Below, in pieces: positions 1 to 12,768 of a DNA stretch of 64,000 nucleotides. How positions within the stretch are numbered: position 1 is the stretch's first letter; each line of letters opens with the position of its first letter. This stretch comes from Nannobrachium achirus (taxonomy: Eukaryota > Chordata > Actinopteri > Myctophiformes > Myctophidae). A model generated the notes under the pieces. It did no database searches and was not told where the DNA came from. It was given only the letters and a program-made list of their open reading frames with translations. The stretch spans positions 34,606,082 through 34,670,081 of the forward strand of contig OY997645.1 in the NCBI GenBank assembly GCA_963921795.1. Reading direction: 5' to 3'. The position numbers and the translations under genes are program-made.

Positions 1-24
1 TCTGCACGCTCGGCATCATGGGAG

Positions 25-150
25 TTCAAGCCCTCAGTCAGTGCTGCTGCACCCAAACTCAGGAACTTACTCCTAACCTTCATCTAGGACACAGACTCAA
101 AGGCTACCTTCGAGACAAGACTCGAAACCCATCTTTTTAGAATGGATTTC
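25..150 (+). pseudogene. Decayed C-terminal tail of a non-LTR retrotransposon ORF2
   Basis: One frame reads SAAAPKLRN, then a TAG stop, then DTDSKATFETRLETHLF. This matches the A-P-x-L-W-N-S-L-P ... F-K-x-x-L-K-T-H-L-F ending shared by many fish LINE (CR1/L2/Rex-like) polymerase proteins. The internal stop and lack of upstream ORF show it is a dead fragment, cut off by the window edge or truncated. Confidence 0.5.
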
Positions 151-159
151 AGCAGTATT

Positions 160-715
160 GCACCATTACCCCATGCTAATGATACGAAACTCCTTTTTTA
201 TGGCAGCATTTATCTTTTTTGGCCATTGCTCCTGTAAGCCATTTTAGATTCCTTTTTCAGAGTCCTTGGCGGTGCCTGTGATTCTTGTGATCAATAACAA
301 CAGAGTGATGACCTCCAATTTCCAAATATAAGAATAAAACATGACTGGTTGTAAGAACATAACTATAGTTAGAGGCTAGCCATGGATTGGGAATGGCTAT
401 AGTCTGCCCAATTTGCATCCACTTTTGTGAAAAGAGAAGAATAGACGGACAAGGTACAGTAGGCAGGTTCTCCACATAGAGGAGACAAAAGATTAATAGT
501 TTGTTATCAGACACCAGCTGGGAGACTTGCCCTCTTGGTCACTAACCCATCCTTCGAAAAGACGACAGTTGGAGAAGTAATTAGCTAATTAATGAGCAAT
601 GAAAATTGGTGCGTCTCTAGGCATTTATATACACACATTAGACACTCTGAGGTGACTGGAAAAACCTGTACAACTATAGGCAACCTATTAAACATACTGC
701 TACTTCAAGATTAGT
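160..715. other. No recognisable feature
   Basis: AT-rich single-copy-looking DNA. I saw no coding signal. A TACAGTA heptamer at 455-461 is the first of the footprint-like words described in the findings. Confidence 0.5.
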
Positions 716-727
716 GATTGATAGAGC

Positions 728-833
<106 letters not shown>

Positions 834-1531
834 TCAAGGATAGTCACAAAATGTATGAATGCTTGGGCAAGGTTAGTGCATTGCCGGATCTGGTCTTCAC
901 ACTATGGCATAAACAGCTATAATAGGAACATTGCACAGTGCATCTCCCAATCCATCTGCCTCCCACAGGCACAGTGAAATCACAGCGGAAGCCCCAAGGT
1001 AAAGTACATTATGTGAATGTGTGAATAAGGGGGCCACAGAGAAATATAAAACCCCATGTTGATTTAGAGACTTTGGGCTGCTGTGGCTGTTGAAGGACCA
1101 AAGGAATATGCTTAAAATAGTAAACATGCTCCTTTTGCATAAAGGAGCGTGCTATGAATCAAATTTGAATGAATCAGTGTTAACTCGACTGAATTCTAAT
1201 TATGAAATTGTGGGTTAATCATATTCTTAAGCAAAAGTACATGAGAATCAGAGGTACAGTATATGGTGATTATATCATGGCTACAGGTGCCGGTGCCGCT
1301 GGCACAATGGCAAGTCGAGCCTTAAACACCCGTAGCCTTAATATAATACGACGTAACATGGTCCCTCATATATTATGGATTTCATAACATACAGTAGATT
1401 CACCAGTTTTACCTACAGTTTTATTCAAAAACATTCCGTTACTAACCAAGCCGTATTTTAGCAGTAGCTTATCATCATACAATGGAGGACTTAATTGCGT
1501 TCCAAAGAGGAGTTCCAATTCAACGATGTTA

Positions 1532-1978
1532 TTGCGACCGTAGGTCGCTACTAATTATGAAAGCCTCCAGCTCCTGTCTGTTATTCTTGCTCCTGTCTGT
1601 CTGTCACTCTTCTGACATCACAATGACATCACAATATAGCTGACCTGTTCTGACATCACCTCATCCAGCTCGGGCAAAAGGATATACAGCTGACATGTTC
1701 TGACATCACAATGATGTTGCAAATGAATTCCGTCCTTGTCCCTTTTATGCCCATATATGGAGATCCATGATGTCATCAATATTAAGCCCATGTGCTCAGT
1801 GCGTGACACCTCATTGATATTTGGGAAAATAGGGCCACAATTTGGCCACATTTTATCCAAATTAAATAACCAACGGTACCAACCGCAACGCAAGTCACAC
1901 ATGCAAATGAATTCTTTCCTTGTCCCTTTTATGCCCATATTATGGACTGGAGATCCCTTATGTCATCAATATTAACAC
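1532..1978 (+). mobile_element. Dispersed repeat, family D (GCGACC palindrome end), copy 1
   Basis: Starts with TTGCGACCGTAGGTCGC, a palindromic end that also starts the copy at 63464. It shares with that copy TATGCCCATATATGG, then GATGTCATCAATATTAAGCCC. The interior has repeated TGACATCAC words. It carries no coding potential, so it is non-autonomous. Boundaries on the right are approximate. A related piece with CATATTTGGGAAAATATG lies at about 2588-2730. Confidence 0.6.
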
Positions 1979-2051
1979 GTTGCAAGCCGCGGCAGAACCC
2001 TCTGAACAGAGGTAGCGCCGAAGAAATAAGCCATTTATTTACAAACATGTT

Positions 2052-2441
2052 TTAAAAAAACAAAGCCCACATGATAACAACACGTAATGGAGTGCTCGAT
2101 ACAGCGTACATATTCATCCTGCAGAGGTCGGCGATCTTACTTTGGCGAGGCGGAGGGGAGATCAATTCCATTCGTTTACGTGCGGCGAAGCAGGGAAAGG
2201 AGCGATAGAGAAGCGGCGCCCGAACGTGATTGAAACCGCGATCCACGAACAGAGACAAAGAGTAGCCATCTTGTGTGTCTTTCTTGTTGAGTTTCAACAC
2301 TGGGGAGAGTTCATGGCCACTCCTGGCCAGCCATCCATCCAGAATGTGAGTCAACGGCGTGGCCTGCTGGATATTACGAGTATCACACCCAGCACCAGAA
2401 AGTGACTGTGAGAGCATATTAACCGTTTCAGATAGCTCCAA
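2052..2441 (-). other. Unrecognised 129-codon open frame in a GC-richer island
   Basis: A 390-bp open frame on the minus strand starts with ATG (MELSETVNMLSQSL) and contains GHELSPVLKLNKKDTQDG and FVDRGFNHVR. The block from about 1980 to 2420 is clearly GC-richer than the AT-rich DNA around it, with several CpGs. I recognise no family. It could be a decayed internal part of a DNA transposon or a retrocopy fragment. No promoter, splice sites or poly(A) feature support expression. Confidence 0.2.
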
Positions 2442-2587
2442 AAAGACACAGAGAAGAATTTCCGATGTTTTTTTTTTAAATTATTATCATTTATATCAAA
2501 AGTCCGGGAATAGACGTGTGGCTGATGGGACCCAGTAGGAAGTCCGAGGGAGTACGACCAGGCTTAGAAGGTGTTAAGCCAATATCT

Positions 2588-2735
2588 GGGAATGCCCATA
2601 TATGGACATATTGTGTCAGTCTCATGTGGTCTATGACATCAAACATCTATGGTTGTCAGACATCAGTTATCTCCATATTTGGGAAAATATGTCCACATTT
2701 TGGCCATATTTTGTCCAACTTAAAACAATCAACTA
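2588..2735. repeat. Fragment related to family D
   Basis: Contains GCCCATATATGGACATAT and the TTTGGGAAAATATGTCCACA module also seen, slightly changed, at 1815-1850. No terminal structures were seen. Confidence 0.45.
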
Positions 2736-3224
2736 GGTCTGGATTTTTTTGGGTCAAAGTTGATCCCATTAATAGTCTTTAAAAGACAAAGAACCGACCG
2801 CACAGTAGCACTGTAGCCAAGAGCAAATATTTATTTTAGGACACAGAGGGAAAGTTTATCCCATGCCAAAACACCAGTGCTCGCCCAGCAGTCTGCTGTC
2901 ACCCATGCAGGCGGATGTGTGCATGCACCCATGTGCACACGCCCATGTGCGCAGGGCGGATCTCTCTCGCCCTTAGGGTGCCTTACAGGTAATATCAAAT
3001 AATTAGATTATGATTTTAACTATATAGAGCCTCTAAGTTGATCAAGAGTACATGAGACCAATACCTGTAATGTATTGGATAATAGTAGGAGGCTACTAAC
3101 TGCTAATAGCATGTACAGTAGGCTGCTTTGAGGTCTGTTCAATAAAATGTATTTTCTCTTTTTTTAACCCTGTTTTGTGCGTTTTTATAGTGTGGCTTAT
3201 TCATGTGTACATAGATTTATTTTT

Positions 3225-3412
3225 TTTTAGATTTGTTTTTGGGCTTTTTATGCCTTTATTGATAGGACAGTAGACTGACAGGAAATGGTGAGAGAGATGG
3301 GGAAAGACATGTGGCAAAGGTCATCCGGATCGGGAATCGAACCGGCGACGCCAACAGGCATCATAGCCTAGTATGTGGTATGCGCCTTGACCACCAGGCC
3401 AGCGGGCGCCTC
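3225..3412 (-). repeat. tRNA-derived SINE, minus orientation
   Basis: On the minus strand a tRNA-like head (GGCCTGGTGGTCAAGGCGC as A box) is followed by the B box GGTTCGATTCC, then GATGACCTTTGCCACATGTC and a tail rich in CTGTC and TTTATTG complement. The same element recurs at 30160-30405, and a short piece lies at 48673-48712. It is a known class of common teleost SINE; I cannot name the family with certainty. Confidence 0.75.
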
Positions 3413-3943
3413 ATGTGTACATAGATTTTAATGTTTGTACATTTTGTAACACTGTATTATGAATATAAAGTTGCCTCTATTGAGAAACATGGGGATCTTA
3501 TGTCACCATGATTGCCGTGTATGGACTGCACTTGCCAGTCGTCGCTAGACATTGCTTCATGTCATCGCCTGTGTCCACTTTCTGCCAATATGCCTGGCTA
3601 GTGGCTACACAGAGCCCCCTGCCACACACAGTCAATGGAGCATCACACAGACAAATTGAAAACTCCTCATACAGTACATAGCAGACGGCTGCAATATCCA
3701 CTCATTCTGATGAAGACAGCACAACTATCCCTGTAGGATAGTCACACATTTTTCTGTGACACCTCAAAAATGCCGGAAAACACTACTACTACGTATGCTG
3801 TATATTCCATCAGATATTCATTCTTCAAATATGAAATATCCATATATTAGATAATGATATTTGACAGAATTGATAATGGTTTTCGATAGTGATGAAAATA
3901 CTGATACAGTACTGTATCAATATCTATTATTATTATTATTGTG

Positions 3944-4351
3944 AAGTCACTCCCTAATCGGGAGATAAGAACATACAAAAACTTTAGAAGGCAATAGTAG
4001 CCAATCAGGAGGGAATATGGGAAATGGGACAGATCCATGTTGATGACATGACCTTAGAGATACTGTGTACCGCTCGTGATTTTAGGGCAAAATTTGTCCA
4101 AAAATGTGTCTTTTGCAAGAATCGGCCTCATGGTGGTGCTAGAAGAGGGCCATGTGAGAAATGGTGTGGAGGTTGTGGTTTGGCAACCAAGGAGTGTGTG
4201 TGCAAAGTTTGGCATGGATAGGGGCAACGGTGGCGGAGATATGAGTAGGGCAAAAGTGTGACATGACATGTGATGGACAGACAGACTGACTGACTGACTG
4301 ACTGACTGACTGACTGACTGACTGACTGACTGACTGACTGACTGACTGACT

Positions 4352-4382
<31 letters not shown>

Positions 4383-4426
4383 AGCCGGTGGAGGTTTTGA
4401 TAGTAACTGCGACCTGACAGTCGCAA
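3944..4426. mobile_element. GCGACC-ended short repeat, family A, copy 1
   Basis: Left end ACTCCCTAATCGGGAGATAAG (degenerate here); right end GATAGTAACTGCGACC ... GGTCGC type palindrome ending at TCGCAA (4426). The core (TACTGTGTACCGC, ATCGGCCTCATGGTGG, GCCAAGGAGTGTGTGTGC without the one-base differences) is shared with copies at 18399 and 57932. It encodes nothing. The block at 4284-4374 is an expanded GACT tetranucleotide array. Confidence 0.8.
4284..4374. repeat. (GACT)n microsatellite inside family A copy 1
   Basis: About 22 tetranucleotide units. In the sister copies the same position holds (ACAG)n, so the array is a mutable internal part of the element. Confidence 0.95.
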
Positions 4427-4480
4427 TGAAAAAGATAAGGCAGATCACTGAAAGGAACCAGGACACTATTACAGTAGCAT

Positions 4481-4567
4481 GGTGGTAAACCATCCCTGCC
4501 GCGTGAATTCACATTATCATGTGTCTTCTGAAGATGCATGATAATGTGACCGGGATGGTTTACCAGG
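4481..4567. repeat. Long hairpin (palindromic mini-element)
   Basis: Outer arms GGTAAACCATCCC and GGGATGGTTTACC, inner arms TCACATTATCATG and CATGATAATGTGA, loop near TGTCTTCTGAAGATG. It is a near-perfect 87-bp snap-back structure, likely a MITE. Only one copy was seen in the window. Confidence 0.6.
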
Positions 4568-4569
4568 CT

Positions 4570-6115
4570 AGGTCACTATGCCCACAAAAGGTGTCGTTCA
4601 AAAACGGGCTCTGTTCATTCATGGCCAACCCACCACTACTGTTAGTCATTCCCCTAATGTGTTAACAAACCTCCTCCAGCAATTAAGTACGGATATTTCA
4701 GAATTATGTCTGGTTTAGTGTTAAGGTTTCATATTTATATCACTTCCAGAACGCTTGGATTCATTGGGAAGTGTCATTGTACGACCATTTGTTGCAATAA
4801 ATGGTCCTTTTATGTGTGTTTTGAGTGAAATAACGGACCAGCCAGGCTCATTGTCTTATTATAAAAGTATTTCATCTATATTGCATGCTTACAGTGAATC
4901 ATGCCGCAGTGTTGGATGCAGCCATGGCATCATGAATCCCGAGATAATAGGAGAAAGGTAGCTGACGCCACTACTAACTTTTGATGTACAGTAACTTGGC
5001 AAAGTTTTGTGTAACCTACAAACACATGTGTGCGTAAGACAGTTTGTTGGCTTTTTGTCTATTTAAAGCCTTTTACATATGAGGATACCAAAGAGGGAAA
5101 TCTAGAACAGTTCTTTTGAAACATACATGTTCAGCACCCATAGGACCTAGCCTAAATAAGCTCTAAGCCAGAGGAGCACCTTTACTGTCTTACATCCTCA
5201 CAATAAGATATGCATACTTTAACAGTCACTTCTCAATATTGGACACAGTATTTAAGTTGATGTTTACATCGGCACCAGTGAGAAGAGTCTCTGGGCAGTC
5301 TCTTCTAGTTGGCTGGTACCAAAGAAAGCAAAGCAAACTATGTCTATTATTTCAACGTTGCAATTAAGTGTATAACGAATTGCATTTCATTTTCACACTT
5401 TTGAAAAAGGGATTGAAGCTTTACTAACCACTCCAGCAACATACCGTAGCCACATGTCCAGCATTGAGTGTTGTGTGCATGCGTATTGCGTACCTGGTGT
5501 TGTGCAACTTTTGAAAAAAAAAAAAAGAACACTGACAATTATAATGCAGCATGTTCAAATCATATCATAAGGGTGAGCACCATAAAAACCATATAATGTA
5601 TGTTGAAACCATAGCACCATTTTCCCATAGCACCATACACTCAATTTGGTGTCATGATGGGTGGGATTCCATCATAAGATGGTCTCTAATGTTTCCTGTG
5701 ACAAATTAAATCAATGTGTTATTTCACTGCTGGACTAACATTAAGTTTCACAGGACGTTCACGGGCCAGGTTGCAGGTAGGCCAATGGTTTGCATGAGTC
5801 TGCTGCCTTACCTCTAATGACCTGGAGAAGCGAGCTGCCATGAGAGCACAATTCACAAATGTTGTGCAGTCATTTGGACAGCTGCACATCTCTCCTTTGG
5901 TCTCGAAAATGAATACATTTTGGTGGACTAGAGGTAGTGCCAGTTCAAACACAAACAAAGCCACAATCCTGTTGCATAATCTCCATAATGTCATAATCCC
6001 AAATTCAGCTCATTTTTCTCTCTGAGAGTACAGTATATTAACGCATATGGTACCCTCCCTTATAACAGCTTTCAATCGTTCACTGCCAACATTTGAATAT
6101 TATTCCGTTGTAGAG
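4570..6115. other. No recognisable gene or repeat
   Basis: AT-rich DNA with short open frames only. The A-run near 5516 and one TACAGTA at 4987 are the only notes. Confidence 0.4.
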
Positions 6116-6119
6116 ACTA

Positions 6120-6605
6120 AGGCGGCGTTTACACAACGCCGCTTCCTTGAGAAATCTGCAAAATGAAATGTCAGATACAGTATGCCTTCCGTTCAGATAA
6201 CAACGGCATTTTCGGGGTTGGAAACGCAAGCTAGTAAATCAAAAATTTTGAGTGAAAATCTGTGAAACGATCCTCCTTGCGTTTCCTTCTAAACAGGCTA
6301 TTACAGGGAAACCGCAAAATGTGTGATGTAACGACTGACGCTGCAAAGCCGACAGCATTGGAGCGCAGTGGAGCCTGTACGCTGCCATGGTGATTATGTA
6401 AACAAATGCTGTGACAGGAAGTAGAGCGGACATGATGTCACACACTGCCAGATAGTGTGTAACTGCCACCAAGCGACATGGTGTGCACACTATATAGTTT
6501 CAGCCCCTGGTGCGTCTTCGTTTGAACACTGGAAACAAAGTGTCAACGCAACAGCGAGGTCCCGGGACCTCACCGTTTTCTCTACAGACTGTTGTCGCCT
6601 AAACA
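6120..6605. repeat. GC-richer MITE-like block
   Basis: The block begins with a hairpin, GCGGCGTT/AACGCCGC (6122-6142), and near its right side holds a perfect 16-bp palindrome, GAGGTCCCGGGACCTC (6556-6571). It is more GC- and CpG-rich than its surroundings and has no coding potential. The termini are not resolved; AGGCG near the left and CGCCT near the right could be short inverted ends. Confidence 0.35.
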
Positions 6606-7469
6606 TGCCCTAAAAGATCTCTTCTGGTTTGTCAATTTGGTGTGTGTGGCATACTCATGGAGCCTGTAGCATGTGACAACAATCTGGCTGTGTGTGCTGC
6701 TGAGCTGGCAGATCTTTGGGGCTCTATTGAGCTAACAGATAAGCTAGTATGCTTGGAGGAGATGAGGAAAAGGTGTCACAGAGTGGAAATGAGCAGATAA
6801 ATTCTTGCCATCTAAAAACAGTAGGCCCCAAGGCAAGCCCTATGTCAACTGGGTTTACTACAGTAGTAAAGCAGTTAATTGAGGTAGAATCAATGACTGC
6901 TGATTTGTAAGGAAAGAACGGTTTAAATGTGATAAAGAAACCACCAAAGCACTAAACTGGTATCATGCACCATGTTGTTGTTTGGGTATGCGATAAAGTG
7001 CCTCGGGTCAGACTCAAACCTGGGTCAGCTACATGCAGGACTATAGCCTTATTTATAATGGTGTGTGCTATTACTCTGCGGGTCCCTGGGGAACCCCATA
7101 CTCATACATGTTTGTATAGTGTTTATAGTGGTACCTAACCTATGACAAAAGAGTATTTATTTGAGCTCTAAATATAGAAAGGTGGAGGTATGCACTGGCC
7201 AGTAGAGGAATGAAAGCCAGCAGGAGTAAGACGTAATGTGTGTGTGTGAATGAGGACAGTGGAACAACTAGGACGACGCAATTGGAAAGTGCAAGTGTGG
7301 TTGCCGTTGACTCTAATGGGGAGCCAATCAGATAGGGGGAAAAGGATGACATCACAATATCAAGGTATCGTGATGTCTGATTGTGTGAAGGGTTATATCA
7401 GGTGATGAGAAAAATAGACAAGAACTATAGTCTGGTTTCCCTGTGGGGCAACCACACTAATGAGGATGC

Positions 7470-7525
7470 AAGAAGGAGTAGAAAGGTGGTGAAGGTGAAG
7501 GAGTTTAAATTCCTGGGATCAAATC
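7470..7525 (+). pseudogene. Reverse-transcriptase scrap (KEFKFLGSN motif)
   Basis: The frame RKVVKVKEFKFLGSN matches the F-K/Y-L-G-S block just after the catalytic region in many LINE and RTE-like polymerases. It is very short. The fragment at 8739 may be the continuation of the same dead element, separated by later DNA. Confidence 0.35.
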
Positions 7526-8738
7526 TAGCGCAGCGTAGTTCATTTGGACACGGAAGTTAGAGTCCTAGATATATCCCCGAACCCCCCCCCCCCCCCCTTT
7601 CATTCGCTAACAGTTAATTAATTCATACGCCCACGCTCATTCTTACTTCATTCTCATTCACTACAAGGAGTACAAGCTACTTCACACACGCCCTCATTGC
7701 TCAGTGTAGTCCTTATATGCAGCCCCTGCTCACTGCTCATTCTACATGTGCAGCTGTCAAAGCAGATGTGATGTGTGTTGGAAAAATCCTCCACCTCCCC
7801 GGCCTCCTCCCTGTGGCATTTAACTTCAGTTGTAATGGAATGTACTGTGATAGGATAACATGTGGATTGTACTATGGTTATTCCATGATTGTGGTATGAT
7901 GAAATGTTGATTGTGCTATGGTTATTCTATGTTGTGGTAATTTCTGATGTAATTGGAAGATCATGTTTTATGTACATCTGTAACTTATGCTCTGCTCTGG
8001 GGGGTCTGAGATAGCAGATTCTGTGTTGTTATGGTTACATAGATAAATCTGTATATCATCAGAGCAGAGCCCATCTGCCAAACTCAATGCAATATCATTG
8101 CATAAATGGTTGTTATTTCTAATATATGTCAAATGGTTAACTCTAAGCTGAAGTGTCTAAATGAACTATCTTTAGTAAGAGGGGAGTGTGGAATAGAGGC
8201 GAAGAATAGAGTGCAAACTGGGTGAACGGATGGAGGAAAGTGTCATGAGGGATTTGTAACAGAAGGGTACCAGCAAGAGTGAGCGAGAAAATGTATAAAG
8301 CCCAAAACATACTTCGTCCAGCCAAAGTTCGGATGACATGTTGGATGTCGGTTGGACCATTTTAGATAGATAGAAACGTTTGATCTCGTGGGGGAAAATC
8401 AGTCACCCAGAGGCAGAATAGCAGTCAAGAGTTACAGAGTTACAGGTAAAGACTAAAGAGAAAGTAAAGAAAGTACAGAAATACAAGGCAAGAAAAGAAA
8501 ACAAGAAGCGCAGTCAATATAGAACAACAGTACACAATAGTATATACCTATCCAACTGTCCTGTACTATGCAGGAAAACAAACATGGCACTATGTAGGGG
8601 AAAAAAAGGATCTCACCGTATCCTGTCCTAAAAACAAATAAAGTGACCATTACAGTCAGTACAATGATTTTCAAGCACTATGCAGGAAAGCAACACAACA
8701 ACAATGTACAGGCCTACGTGTACTGTATGTACTTGCTT

Positions 8739-8812
8739 AAGACGGTATTGAGCCCAGCCAAGCTGTATGGCTTGGAAACCGTCGTATTGATGAAAAGACA
8801 TGAAGCTAAGAT
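8739..8812 (+). pseudogene. Reverse-transcriptase scrap (LYGLET..LMKRHE motif)
   Basis: The frame KTVLSPAKLYGLETVVLMKRHEAKI fits the known Y-K-T-V-x-x-P-x-L-L-Y-G-x-E-T-x-x-L-T-K-R-x-E block of fish LINE polymerases. It ends in a stop just downstream and is a decayed fragment. Confidence 0.5.
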
Positions 8813-8819
8813 TCTCATT

Positions 8820-10030
8820 TCATAACAACACTTTCAGTAAGTGACACGATAAACCATGTAAACAAAACAGGGAAACAGCAACACAGAAAAAGATCCACTA
8901 AAACATACTCAGACTACTCCTCAGACATTTATTTCGTTTTTGTCTCCCCACAGGTTCCCTGCTGAAGACCTGGTTGACATTCAGCAGTGGTTTTCAAACA
9001 CTTTCATGTCAACGACCCTTAATATATACGTATGAGGCTGCGGACACCCTTTTGAAAAGGTTTTGTTCCAGGGATGCCATAAGAGGATATTGTTGTTAGA
9101 ATACATATAATACAGATACGAAAAGTAATTCTTATACATTCTCTCATTTGACTAACTTCTAGCAGGTGAAATAATAGTGAAATTATTGTTTTACATTGTG
9201 AGCAACAACTCACAATTTATTTATCACCTCATGAAACCATAGTAGAACTATGTCCTTTTCCTATTAACTTGTTGCACGGCCGTATCTTACTACAAAACAT
9301 GTCTACACTTTTTTCTACAAACACTTGTTGTGAGTGTGACTAAGTATTAATTAAGCTTATTGGCCCCCTGCTCCCAGTATCTAGTGGAGGAGTTATCACT
9401 AGTTTCATTACAGTATGGGAAGTTGTATTTTTCAAAATAAAGGTTGCTCATCTTACTCCATTTCCCCTACCAATATATGACCATCAGATTCCTTTTTCTT
9501 TAGGTCAACTGTGGTATTTTTACCACTGCACTGTCTGTACATTTTGCATGATTATGAGTGCAAACCTAGACACTAGTGGTGCTCTACACAGTGGAGAGAA
9601 CACATTGATGTGGCATGTTTACTTCTGGCAATTTTAACAAGTAAAATGCATCCGGTAGTTTATCATGTGGGTTCTATGTATTTAGCATATTCTTGTGAAT
9701 GTGTCAATGTCGGCTGCACAACAACAATGTGATGTAGACATGTGCAGTATAGGTCAAGAGAGGACAGAATGATAATAGAAGAAAAACATGGATGCACTGG
9801 ACTACAGTAGACACTTTCTTGGCTGCCTAGGATTCTGTCACTTGTCAAATAGCACTGACATCTCATGCATACACAGTACTGCGCACACACTCTCTCTCTC
9901 TCTCTAGATAGGCAGTGGAGGGGAACAAGGTATGACTGTTTCGTTAAATCTCTGAATCAGTACCACAAATCCTTTGAGCACAACCCGCGGAAATACACAA
10001 TGGCATTCGGTGGCTGTAGAGGTCTCTGAG
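8820..10030. other. No recognisable gene
   Basis: AT-rich sequence. A short (CT) tract lies at about 9890-9905 and two TACAGTA words at 9409 and 9803. Nothing else was supported. Confidence 0.4.
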
Positions 10031-10037
10031 CTGTATT

Positions 10038-10170
<133 letters not shown>

Positions 10171-10757
10171 TTTCACCTTAGTTTAAAACAGAGGAAACAT
10201 CATTCTGAATCAGCTAAAAATGTGATGGTTTCATTTCATTTCACGAATACTTGCAACAACAAAATATATATAAAAAATAAACCTTATCATCAGCATTGCT
10301 TGTCCATACCTGTGTGACTTGAACAACATTTAAGGTGGCGGCCTAATGTTGAACATGTTCTCAAGTAAAGAAAACAATATCTCAATTGATCACTAATGAA
10401 CACTAATCATGAGTTGAGTACATTTTATTGTGTTCAAACCTGCACACAAGTTTAGAATATAAACCTTTTTAGAGCATTACTTGACATAAAAGATCTAGAG
10501 AATTTGATTGAATTCCATTCTTTCAAAAATAACTTGATTTCTTTTTTCTTTTTCTTTCTTTTTTTTTGCCAATACAGAACTAGAGATTGAGCCAGTGGGG
10601 ATATCAACGTGTGTCTCTTTCAAACATGGAAGCATATCATGCAAAGGGAAATAAGATAACCAAATAAAAGTACATATAAAACTATATCTACATAGAAGTG
10701 TTTATATCACAGTTGTGTGCCTGGATAATGACCACCATTTTAATCAAACCTATAGCT

Positions 10758-11268
10758 TTAAAGTTATACTATGTAACTTTTTTTATAAAACAAATCTTAA
10801 AGTTGTCCTAACTATTAAATCGCTAAAGTTTTAGAACACCCTCCGTTAATTTCAGCCCCTAAAGCCTTCTGTAAATATGTTTTCTATGATCCTAGCCGGG
10901 GTCCGGATTTCGCGGCAAAATTACGTCATCTGCATCATCTGTATACGTTGTGTATACGTTGGCCAATCACATCGCGGATCATACACACATGATACACTAC
11001 CGGCCAATCACAGCGTGTCTTGCCGTCTCTTCAGGAAGTAGCCTCCCTCAGCAACAGTGTTTACGATGGTGAAGGATTCTTGCCTCTTACTCCCCAAATC
11101 CTGGTCAGAAAATTACGTTCTACCCCTCTACGGATTCGTATCGGTCGCCGTGGTTTGCGGCGGTGGTTTGCGGCCCCGCTCCGGTGGTTCGCGGCGACAC
11201 CGGGCGAAAAACGGACGAAAAAAGCAATACTGACCACTAGTTTAGCAACTTACACAGTATAGCTTTAA
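10758..11268. mobile_element. TTAA-flanked MITE (piggyBac-like)
   Basis: Left end TTAA then AGTTATACTATGTAACTT; right end, read on the minus strand, AGCTATACTGTGTAAGTT preceded by TTAA. The 18-bp terminal inverted repeats match at 15 positions and both sides carry TTAA, the target duplication of piggyBac-type elements. The 500-bp interior is GC-richer with CpGs and has no intact ORF. Superfamily assignment is an inference from the TTAA. Confidence 0.6.
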
Positions 11269-11269
11269 A

Positions 11270-12765
11270 CCTACACTTTCCTGTTCTACCACAGATTTGA
11301 ACCTGGTTTCCTGCAAGACCTTTTTTTGAGCGGTGCTCCTGGAGCTATAGCTCCAACATCTGGGCTTTGTCCGGTCAAAAACCGAAAAACGGGTTAAAAA
11401 ATGTACAGGCTTAAGAAACTGAAGTATGGCCTACATTTGGCCTAGATAAGGCCTACATCTTGGCACAAATGGCTCCAAGTTTGTTGTACGCCCAGGGTCC
11501 CATTGGCCAAGCTTAGCAGGACGTGCTGTGATTGGCTTGATAAAATGTACTCTTAAATAGCACCGCTCACTTCACACTGGGTGTGAGTTATTTCTTTTTT
11601 ACCATTGCGCTAATAGAACCTGCCTGCTTGCTCAGGGGATACATTTAATTTTTGAGACACTCTTGTCTCTAAGTAAGACATGATCTAAATGTCTCAATAC
11701 AAAAGCAGGAAGACTAAATGTAAGTTATATTGTATTAACATACTCTACCATACAGATTGGAGAAAATTACATTTTATTCATAAGTAAAGTGACATATTAC
11801 CACTTTAACTATTAAGTCACTTAAGTTAACTATTAAAAACAAAGACCTTTGGCAAGAAAGCAGTATTGCTACAAACATAACATTTCTATATGTTCTTGCT
11901 TTCATTCTTCTGGGACCACATGCATGAATAGCAGGATTGACTCTCAAGGCATACTAAATGCAGTCCCACAAATGGCACTACAGTATAATCAATAGTTTCC
12001 CAGGCCACTTGTTAAAAATGCTATTTCCATCTCCAAGTTGCTGAGAGGGCCCCTTCACAGGAGAGAGCCACATATCATTCTCTCCACACGACTGGCGGAA
12101 TGAAAAATAGGGGCCCACTGTCACTGACCAATATTGATTATGAGTGAAAATGTGATCATTTTGTATTAACTTGCCCCTCAGAGCCCTGTTCTGTCAGGTT
12201 TGCTGGTGGAAATTAATGCTTTCATATCACGCTTAAGAAAAATATGGGCCGTTACTCATTTTGCCCTCCAGACAAAGGAGTATATGCCAATCAGAGAAAT
12301 TTAATAGCTTTCAGAAAGGAACATGATGATATGAATTAGATTAAAGTCATTATTTAACACCTTTTTCCCCCTCCTTTAAGGATATTTATTATTGCTTCTG
12401 ACACCACTTTAATGAAGCCCTGGACTTGGCATTTAAAATATCAATTTCGATGATTAGAGTTGTCACTGTTAAAAAGAGAGAGGATGTGTGCGAGGGAGGG
12501 CTAGTTGAGTTAGCCTGCTCTCATGAAAGGCTTGGGTCATGATAATGTTGTCAGTGTGGAACGTTTCGTTAATTAGTGACACTGACTGAACTGAACTGAA
12601 ACAACAACTGACAAAACAAAGTGAGTGAACATATAAAAGTTCATATTTGGTGGAGCTTAGTATTATCCCAGTATTTGCCTGAGCCATAGCATGGTACTCT
12701 ACTTTATGTGATAACTACACATGACATGACACATTGTGTAGTTCCCCAGTGTTCATTTATCTATT
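11270..12765. other. No gene seen; region 12120-12400 looks non-repetitive
   Basis: No coding or repeat signature. The 12.1-12.4 kb stretch has mixed composition and homeodomain-type ATTA words, so it is a candidate for conservation testing, but nothing in the sequence alone proves function. Confidence 0.3.
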
Positions 12766-12768
12766 TGT

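Noticed and set aside
3225..3412. tRNA gene
   Set aside because: A and B boxes exist, but the sequence does not fold as a cloverleaf and is followed by a SINE body; same for 30158-30405, 43455 and 44330.
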